The position numbers and the translations under genes were made by a program. Below are positions 6,860 to 11,530 of a stretch of 11,530 bases of DNA, one piece after another. The DNA is taken from positions 1 to 11,530 of the forward strand of contig JAUWXW010000022.1 of NCBI GenBank assembly GCA_030616195.1, read 5' to 3'. The notes below the pieces were generated by a model. The model had not been told where the DNA came from and searched no databases. It saw only the letters and a list, made by a program, of their open reading frames with translations. The stretch comes from Chloroflexota bacterium (GTDB lineage Bacteria; Chloroflexota; Dehalococcoidia; RBG-13-53-26). The stretch's first letter is position 1. Each line of letters starts with the position of its first letter.

Positions 6860-7342
6860 ATGTCAGATAGGTTTCCCGCCAAAGGGTTCCACCATCTACG
6901 AAAGGGGAGGTGGTCGTATCCAGGGAATTTCTACTTTATAACTACTTCCACTTTTGACAAAGAGCCTATTTTCAGGAATGAAGATATCGTTCGTATTCTT
7001 TTTGATTGCCTCCAATGGTTAGAGGCAGATGCGAGACTTGAAGTGCTTTGCTGTGTAGTCATGCCCAACCACCTCCATATGGTAATTCAGCTAGGTGAAA
7101 GGCGGACTTTGTCCAAGGCCGTGAACTCTTTCAAGGGGTTTACTGGGAGACGAATCAACGAGATGAGGAAACGGAGTGGGCCAGTGTGGCAAAAGCAATA
7201 CTATGAGCATTGCATTCGGAGAGAGGAGGATTTGAACCAAATCATTCTATATTGCTACGAGAATCCCTTAAGGGCTGGTTTGGCTAATCAGGCTAGCGAA
7301 TATCCTTTTTGGAAATGCAAATTTGAGATTGAATCGATGTGA
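6860..7342 (+). CDS. REP-associated tyrosine transposase (RAYT, Y1_Tnp domain)
   Basis: A 160-residue HUH-family single-strand DNA nuclease of the IS200/IS605-related RAYT group, which cuts and joins REP hairpin DNA. Visible are GNFYFITTSTFDKEPIF (22-38), the HUH pair His71 and His73 in VVMPNHLHMVIQ, and candidate catalytic Tyr114/Tyr115 in QKQYYEHCIRREEDL. The C-terminal YCYENPLRAGL (131-141) is the usual end of the domain. The length is normal and the frame intact, so the protein may be active. AGAGGG at 6847-6852 is a weak ribosome site, 7 bases from the ATG. It is flanked by REP hairpins on both sides. Their GTAG head agrees with the GTAG recognised by E. coli TnpA-REP. Its A/T-richer feel compared with glnA could reflect transfer, but this was judged only by eye. 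Confidence 0.92.
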   Translation: MSDRFPAKGFHHLRKGRWSYPGNFYFITTSTFDKEPIFRNEDIVRILFDCLQWLEADARLEVLCCVVMPNHLHMVIQLGERRTLSKAVNSFKGFTGRRINEMRKRSGPVWQKQYYEHCIRREEDLNQIILYCYENPLRAGLANQASEYPFWKCKFEIESM

Positions 7343-7343
7343 A

Positions 7344-7368
7344 TCGCCCCCGGAAGGGGGCTCCTACA
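7344..7368 (-). repeat. REP-type hairpin in inverted orientation, just after the RAYT stop
   Basis: Read on the minus strand: GTAG (7367-7364), GA, stem GCCCCC/GGGGGC, loop TTCC, GA. This is the same layout as the two direct copies but with a different stem sequence in which both arms changed together. It begins two bases after the RAYT stop and may help end RAYT transcription. Confidence 0.82.
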
Positions 7369-7377
7369 TTGCCTTCC

Positions 7378-7416
7378 CTGTAGGAGCGCCTTCCCAGGCG
7401 CGACAAGAAGGCCACA
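7378..7416 (+). repeat. REP-type repeat, right copy flanking the RAYT gene
   Basis: GTAG (7380-7383), GA, stem GCGCCT/AGGCGC (7386-7391, 7396-7401), loop TCCC, GA, then a tail matching the left copy. With the inverted copy at 7344-7368 it forms a head-to-head REP pair, like a BIME. It sits between convergent genes (RAYT and pdxT) and could act as a two-way transcription stop. Confidence 0.85.
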
Positions 7417-7441
7417 GGCCCATTCACCAAAGGGGCATATT

Positions 7442-8017
7442 CTAGCCTGAGGCAACGATATCAAGGAAGTACCGGTGGAATCTCACGTCGCTGGTGAGCT
7501 CAGGGTGAAAGGCAGAAGCAATCAGCCTGCCCTGCCTGGCAGCCACCACGACGCCGTCAGGTAGCTGGGCCAGAATTTCCACCCCAGGATCAGCTTGCTC
7601 AATAGTCGGGGCACGGATAAAAACGGCATGAAAGGGCTCTCTACCTAGAGCTGGTATGTCTATCTCGGTTTCAAAGCTATCCACCTGCCTTCCAAAGGCA
7701 TTACGTTTCACCCTGACATCCATCAACCCCAGGGTTTCCAGCCAGAAATCAGACGCCTCTCTAGCCAGAAGGATCATCCCAGCGCAGGTTCCCAGAACAG
7801 GCAAACCATCCCGAGCCAGGTCTCTTACTGGCTTCATCAAGTCGAACTCCAGCATTAACCTGCTGATGGTGGTGCTTTCTCCACCGGGAATAATAAGACC
7901 GTCCAAATTGTCGAGCTGGTCCGGCAGGTAGACGAGGGAGGCCCCCACATCTAATCGCTGTAGAATCCTAACGTGCTCTATGAATGCTCCCTGTAAAGCT
8001 AAAACCCCTATTCTCAT
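7442..8017 (-). CDS. pdxT: Pyridoxal 5'-phosphate synthase glutaminase subunit PdxT
   Basis: Class I glutamine amidotransferase that hydrolyses glutamine and passes ammonia to PdxS, which builds PLP from ribose 5-phosphate and glyceraldehyde 3-phosphate. The 191 residues match the family length. Visible are GVLALQGAFIEH (4-15), LIIPGGESTTI (41-51), the nucleophile Cys78 in GTCAGMILL, RNAFGRQVDSFE (105-116), and the His171/Glu173 pair in FHPELT. All triad residues are present. The ATG lies 5 bases after the DUF1015 stop, so the two are almost certainly co-transcribed and probably translationally coupled. Usually pdxS is next to pdxT; no pdxS is in this window, so PdxT must find a partner encoded elsewhere. 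Confidence 0.96.
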   Translation of the reverse strand: MRIGVLALQGAFIEHVRILQRLDVGASLVYLPDQLDNLDGLIIPGGESTTISRLMLEFDLMKPVRDLARDGLPVLGTCAGMILLAREASDFWLETLGLMDVRVKRNAFGRQVDSFETEIDIPALGREPFHAVFIRAPTIEQADPGVEILAQLPDGVVVAARQGRLIASAFHPELTSDVRFHRYFLDIVASG

Positions 8018-8022
8018 CGAAA

Positions 8023-9363
8023 TTACGCCTCATCGTCCCACAGTGGATACATTACGAGACCAGTGGGCAGCTTAGGGTAGAAATAGGTGGATTTTGGTGG
8101 CATTCTATCGCCCGCATCGGCTACAGCCAAGATACTAGATATAGGGATGGCATTCATCAGAAAAGCCAGTTGATACTCGCCCGAATCTACGCGACCTATG
8201 GCCTCCTGCTCATCTTGGGTATATCTGAGGTAGTCTTCCTCCTTTTCCGGAGTATCCACACCTATTAGCTGCCGCAGAATTATCCAGTGAAGGCTGGCCA
8301 CGTCCAGATTCTTCCAATCCTGGCTGCACTCAGGGGGCAGCATGGCGTCGAGCTTTGTCCTTTCCTTAGGCGTCAGCAAACAGAATCGCCCCTCATCTAT
8401 ACCATAGACGCCTATAGCTATCCCCTTTTTGCCTCGCTCTCCCAAGATGCCTAACCACACTTCAAGCGTATCGGAACGGGTGGCGCCAGCAGGATCGAGG
8501 TACTCCAGGTCAAAAAGGACGCTTAACCTTTCCCTCAACTCCAGCGTCTTCTCAGGTTTAGTTAGGCGCACCAGGCGATGGGCAGGTAGTGAAAACATCC
8601 CCGGATCCCCGGCATCAGTTAGAGTCATCATCACGAAGTTGTAGGCTTCGTCTCCAGTGCGATGGGAGCAAGCAGCCTGCCGTTCCCTCTGGTAAACTAA
8701 GGCTGTCTCATAGCGGTGGTGCCCATCAGCAATATAAAGGGCCTTATCAGCGCACCAGGCCGATATCCGCGCCATGCCTTCAACGTCCTTAATCACCCAC
8801 ATATTGTGACCTACCCCTTGGTGATCAACAGCGCTCAGGTCTGGGTTTCCCCTGGCTAGCTGGGTGAGAAGCGATAGGAGTCCCTCCCTGTGATGGCGGA
8901 ACATCCCCAGGATAGGACTAACGTTAACGCGGCAGGAACGCAGCAGATTGAGACGATCCGAGACGCGCCGTTCCAAGATAACCTCATGGGGACGAGCTCC
9001 GGTGGTGCGCTGGTCTCCCAGCCGCACGCGGGCAGTAAGCCCCCAGCGATGCTTTATGTCGCCTTGGTGAGCAAAGCGGTGCTCGAAGATGTAGAAGGCT
9101 GGAGCTGGCTCACGAAGCAGGATGCCTTCTTCCAGCCAATTCCTAAATGTATCAGCAGCCCGGGTATACTTGTTACTCTCCAGAGAGTCAAAGGGGTGAT
9201 CCTCCCCAAGTTCAAGCCTGACTACATTATACGGGCTCTGCTGATGATAGAAACGCTGCTCCTCGGGCAAGATCGTGTCATAGGGGGGGCTGATAACCGA
9301 CGAGATATCCCCTATCCGCTCAGCATTGTAGCGAAGACCGCGAAAAGGCTGAACCTCGGCCAC
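8023..9363 (-). CDS. DUF1015 (COG4198-type) family protein
   Basis: A 446-residue cytoplasmic protein with no signal peptide or membrane segment. The family is recognised by the N-terminal VQPFRGLRYN (4-13) and ISPPYDTI (24-31), RPHEVILERRV (124-134), the central IADGHHRYETALVYQ (211-225) and the C-terminal MPPKSTYFYPKLPTGLVMYPLW (421-442). It starts with GTG (9361-9363) and has only a weak ribosome site, 42 bases after the thiolase stop. Its biochemical role is not established as far as I know. The DGHHR box resembles the phosphate-binding box of ParB/sulfiredoxin-fold proteins, including free serine kinases such as SerK/SbnI. I also recall DUF1015 genes beside serA-serC in other bacteria. 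A role around phosphoserine or B6 metabolism is therefore a hypothesis, strengthened slightly by pdxT 5 bases downstream. Confidence 0.9.
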   Translation of the reverse strand: MAEVQPFRGLRYNAERIGDISSVISPPYDTILPEEQRFYHQQSPYNVVRLELGEDHPFDSLESNKYTRAADTFRNWLEEGILLREPAPAFYIFEHRFAHQGDIKHRWGLTARVRLGDQRTTGARPHEVILERRVSDRLNLLRSCRVNVSPILGMFRHHREGLLSLLTQLARGNPDLSAVDHQGVGHNMWVIKDVEGMARISAWCADKALYIADGHHRYETALVYQRERQAACSHRTGDEAYNFVMMTLTDAGDPGMFSLPAHRLVRLTKPEKTLELRERLSVLFDLEYLDPAGATRSDTLEVWLGILGERGKKGIAIGVYGIDEGRFCLLTPKERTKLDAMLPPECSQDWKNLDVASLHWIILRQLIGVDTPEKEEDYLRYTQDEQEAIGRVDSGEYQLAFLMNAIPISSILAVADAGDRMPPKSTYFYPKLPTGLVMYPLWDDEA

Positions 9364-9405
9364 TCAGTCTAACCCTTTATCCGTCTTACGGAATATCTCG
9401 CCATG

Positions 9406-10617
9406 TCAGGGGGTACCTATTACGGTACAACCGCAGACGAACTTCCCTGGATGTCCGCCCTGGTTGTGAGCTAGTCCCATCTGGACGTTATCTATCTGGC
9501 GCGAAGGCTCCTCAACCTTTTTCTGGATCTGCTTGTATATCTCGTAGACCTCGCGGCAGCCGCTGGCGCCTATGGGATGGCCAAACGACTTGAGTCCGCC
9601 GCTGGTGTTGACCGGCATCTCTCCGTCGTGGTAGTAAGCCCGCTTGTCGGACATCTGCTCCTTGAATTTGCCCTCTTGGCACAGCCCCATCGACTCAGAA
9701 GCGATCAGCTCGGCAATGGTAAAGCAGTCGTGCAGCTCTACCACGTCAAGCTCCTTCCGCGGGTCCTTGATCCCGGCCTCGGCGTACGCCGCCCGAGCGG
9801 CCGCCTGGGTGGCATCCCAGTAGGTGAAGTCGTAGTCCTCTCTCTCCTTGCCCCATCCAGGGCTGGCCGCCATTCCAAAAGCCTTGATGGTGACGAAGTC
9901 ATCGCGGTATTTCTTGGCGTCCTCAGTTCGGCACAGGACTGCTGCCGAGGCGCCATCAGTCACGCCGCAGCAGTCGAACAGCCCCAGCGGCCAGGCAATC
10001 ATAGGAGCATTCATGACCTGCTCGACAGTGACCTCTCTCCTGAGGTGCGCTTTGGGATTGTGGGCCCCGTAGTAATGGCTCTTGACCGAGATCTCGGCCA
10101 GTATCCTCTTGCCATCTTCTTTGCCGAGGCCATACTTGGCAAAGTAGGCTGTAGCCGCCATAGCATATCTTCCCGGTCCTGTTCCGAAAGCGCCGTACAC
10201 CGGTTCCCACCTGCCGATCCACACCGAGGGCAGCCCTCCGAAGCCCATGTCCTTACACTTTTCCACTCCACAGACCAGCACCAGGTCATTGGCCTTGGCC
10301 GCCAGGGCGAAAGTAGCTCCCCTCAGAGACTCTGCACCGGTGCCGCAGGCGTTCTCCACTCTCGTCACCGGTATGTACTGTGTCTGAAGAGTACCGGAAA
10401 GGAGCGTCCCGGTAACCACTCCGCCTTCCACTATCTGCGATCCCCATTGTGTCCCCAGCCAGGCGGCCTCGATATCGTTCAGTTCCACACCAGCGTCCTC
10501 AAGAGCCTCATCGACTGCCTCTTTTATCATGTCCGTAATGTCGGCATCCCATCTCTCCCCAAACTTGGTGCACCCCATGCCTACGATTGCAACTTTGTCT
10601 TTTATAGGCTCTGCCAT
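9406..10617 (-). CDS. SCP2-type thiolase family protein
   Basis: A 403-residue thiolase-fold enzyme that condenses or cleaves acyl-CoA esters. Visible are VAIVGMGCTKFG (9-20), the nucleophile Cys91 in ENACGTGAESL, LHDCFTIAEL (His296), GGLKSFGHPIGASG (His347) and GLAHNQGGHPGKFVCGCTVIG (382-401). The classical second-Cys CxG box of AcAT/FadA thiolases is replaced by HNQGG plus a CGC close to the C-terminus, as in the SCP2/archaeal branch. The ATG is 12 bases after the stop of the HMGS-like/DUF35 gene, whose stop codon overlaps the ribosome site (AGGAAAGGAG), indicating tight coupling. In archaea, homologues make acetoacetyl-CoA and pass it straight to HMG-CoA synthase via DUF35. In bacteria, related pairs act in degradation pathways such as that of benzylsuccinate. 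Exact substrate unknown. Confidence 0.92.
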   Translation of the reverse strand: MAEPIKDKVAIVGMGCTKFGERWDADITDMIKEAVDEALEDAGVELNDIEAAWLGTQWGSQIVEGGVVTGTLLSGTLQTQYIPVTRVENACGTGAESLRGATFALAAKANDLVLVCGVEKCKDMGFGGLPSVWIGRWEPVYGAFGTGPGRYAMAATAYFAKYGLGKEDGKRILAEISVKSHYYGAHNPKAHLRREVTVEQVMNAPMIAWPLGLFDCCGVTDGASAAVLCRTEDAKKYRDDFVTIKAFGMAASPGWGKEREDYDFTYWDATQAAARAAYAEAGIKDPRKELDVVELHDCFTIAELIASESMGLCQEGKFKEQMSDKRAYYHDGEMPVNTSGGLKSFGHPIGASGCREVYEIYKQIQKKVEEPSRQIDNVQMGLAHNQGGHPGKFVCGCTVIGTP

Positions 10618-10629
10618 GTTTCTCCTTTC

Positions 10630-11530
10630 CTATGCCCTTACCGGTCGGACTTTCCAGGAATAGTTGTGGACTCCCAGTGCATCGTGGATCTTTCTGAAGG
10701 TCATTTCCATGCGCATACCGACGTCAATCGTGTTCACATCCCGGTCGGTCATCTGGCTGAAGACCCTGCCGCCCTCATCGAAATTGACGGCGGCCAGAAC
10801 ATTGGGAGGATCGACGATTGCTGCCCTCTCATCCATACTGAAGGTGGCCAGGACGCCCTTTCGGTGCGACAGCGGTACCTCTTCGAGGAACTTGGAGTCC
10901 GCCTGGCAATACATGCAACGCTTCTGGACGGGGAACTGGACCTTGCCGCAATTATTGCACTTGTGTCCGTGGCACCGGTACTGCCAGTTGCGGTCCCTCC
11001 ACATGGCCGGCAGCGATGTCCTGGGCTTGGTCATGGGCGTTATCTCCAACTGCATGAGATCTCTGAACTTGATGTACTTGCCGTAGTTCTCAAGCATTAC
11101 CTTGGATTCCAGGTGCTTCTTTATGCCCCTTCTGTCCCTCAACTTGGCTATCCCGTCTCCGACACTTATGATGTGAGCATCAGCGCCGTCGCCGTAGGTG
11201 CCCAGGAGAAGCTTGTCTCCTGCATTGGCTTCCTCGAGCGCTCCCACCAGTGTCATCAGGGCGAAAGCTGCTCCCGTGTTGCCAACGCTATCGAAGAGCG
11301 GATCCTGTGCATTCAGTCCCATGGCCTTGGCCACAGCTCCGTGGCTTCGGGCATTGGGCGCGTAGAAAGCTGCCTTGGCGAAGTCATTGCCCGTAACGTT
11401 ATTCGCCTTGAACAGGGCGGAGAGGGCTTTCTTGATGTGCGGCTCATATCCCTCGTCAATGAGAAAGCGCTCCTCCCAGGTCCGGGGCAGCTTATCGTAC
11501 TCCAGCCTCCAGATGTCAATGAACTCGCTG
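10630..11530 (-). CDS. HMG-CoA synthase-like enzyme fused to a DUF35 zinc-ribbon/OB domain, 5' end outside the window
   Basis: The frame runs to the right edge without a stop, giving 299 visible residues, so the nucleophile-Cys half lies outside. A GTG at 11332-11334 is inside the fold and is not the start. Fragment residues 1-125 are the C-terminal half of a ketosynthase/HMG-CoA-synthase fold: AFYAPNARSHGAVAKAMGL (54-72), FDSVGNTGAAFALMTLV (79-95) and LLLGTYGDGADAHI (107-120). Residues from about 150 form DUF35: RDRNWQYRCHGHKC with CxxC at 191-194, a second CxxC at 205-208 (zinc ribbon), then an OB-fold from about 214 to the end. Where archaeal HMG-CoA synthases have FHQPN with the catalytic His, this one reads FYAPN. 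A DUF35 domain normally bridges such an enzyme to a thiolase, and a thiolase gene follows after 12 bases. Substrate unknown. Confidence 0.9.
   Translation of the reverse strand, partial: SEFIDIWRLEYDKLPRTWEERFLIDEGYEPHIKKALSALFKANNVTGNDFAKAAFYAPNARSHGAVAKAMGLNAQDPLFDSVGNTGAAFALMTLVGALEEANAGDKLLLGTYGDGADAHIISVGDGIAKLRDRRGIKKHLESKVMLENYGKYIKFRDLMQLEITPMTKPRTSLPAMWRDRNWQYRCHGHKCNNCGKVQFPVQKRCMYCQADSKFLEEVPLSHRKGVLATFSMDERAAIVDPPNVLAAVNFDEGGRVFSQMTDRDVNTIDVGMRMEMTFRKIHDALGVHNYSWKVRPVRA

Larger units (their letters stand above)
6819..7416 (+). mobile_element. REP/RAYT unit (transposase gene bracketed by REP hairpins)
   Basis: This is the span from the left direct REP copy, through the RAYT gene and an inverted REP, to the right direct REP copy. 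The outer copies are 35/39 identical and directly oriented. RAYTs are single-copy, domesticated-looking relatives of IS200/IS605 transposases that usually sit among their own REPs, so the unit is probably a resident REP-RAYT locus and not a freshly inserted IS. No target-site duplication was identified, and the outer limits are an inference from the repeat ends. Confidence 0.7.

Noticed and set aside
6819..7416. CRISPR array or ordinary IS200 insertion
   Set aside because: Repeats are not regularly spaced with unique spacers, and the transposase carries RAYT features with REP hairpins, so REP/RAYT fits better than a CRISPR or a standard IS200 element.
8890..9372. 160-codon plus-strand frame opposite the DUF1015 gene
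   Set aside because: The DUF1015 frame on the other strand has conserved family motifs along its whole length; this frame has none.
11332..11334. GTG as the start of the HMGS-like/DUF35 gene
   Set aside because: The frame continues upstream to the window edge with sensible protein (for example AAFYAPNARSHGA), so the GTG is an internal Val codon.

Overview
The window looks like a chromosomal segment of an uncultured Chloroflexota bacterium, most likely class Dehalococcoidia. This is inferred from remembered family traits and not from a search. The clues are an FtsK with a long basic insertion in its alpha/beta domain, a threonyl-tRNA synthetase without a TGS domain, a fused HMG-CoA-synthase-like/DUF35 protein beside an SCP2-type thiolase, a CaiB/BaiF CoA transferase, and GC-rich dispersed hairpin repeats between genes.

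Plus-strand half (1-7342). The 3' part of an ftsK DNA translocase gene is followed by a repeat-rich spacer and a terminator-like hairpin. Then come a CaiB/BaiF CoA-transferase gene, a second repeat-rich spacer, a tRNA-Val(GAC) gene with encoded CCA, a strong hairpin, thrS without the TGS domain, glnA (class I-alpha-like glutamine synthetase), and a REP-associated tyrosine transposase (RAYT).

Minus-strand half (11530-7442). Four tightly spaced genes look like one operon, read from the right edge inward: an HMG-CoA-synthase-like enzyme fused to a DUF35 zinc-ribbon/OB domain (5' end outside the window), an SCP2-type thiolase, a DUF1015 protein, and pdxT. The two gene sets converge at about 7342-7442, in a spacer filled with REP hairpins.

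How it fits together. The thiolase plus HMGS-like/DUF35 pair resembles the archaeal acetoacetyl-CoA thiolase/HMG-CoA synthase/DUF35 channelling complex, but here two of the three parts sit on one chain and the usual catalytic His position reads as Tyr. DUF1015 and PdxT are 5 nt apart, suggesting a link to vitamin B6 or serine metabolism. The RAYT is bracketed by hairpins with one fixed layout (GTAG, GA, 6-bp stem, 4-nt loop, GA) and with compensatory stem changes, so transposase and substrate repeats can be read together. The remaining genes are housekeeping (cell division, tRNA charging, nitrogen assimilation). The strongest leads are the fused HMGS-DUF35/thiolase pair, the RAYT/REP unit and the DUF1015-PdxT coupling.
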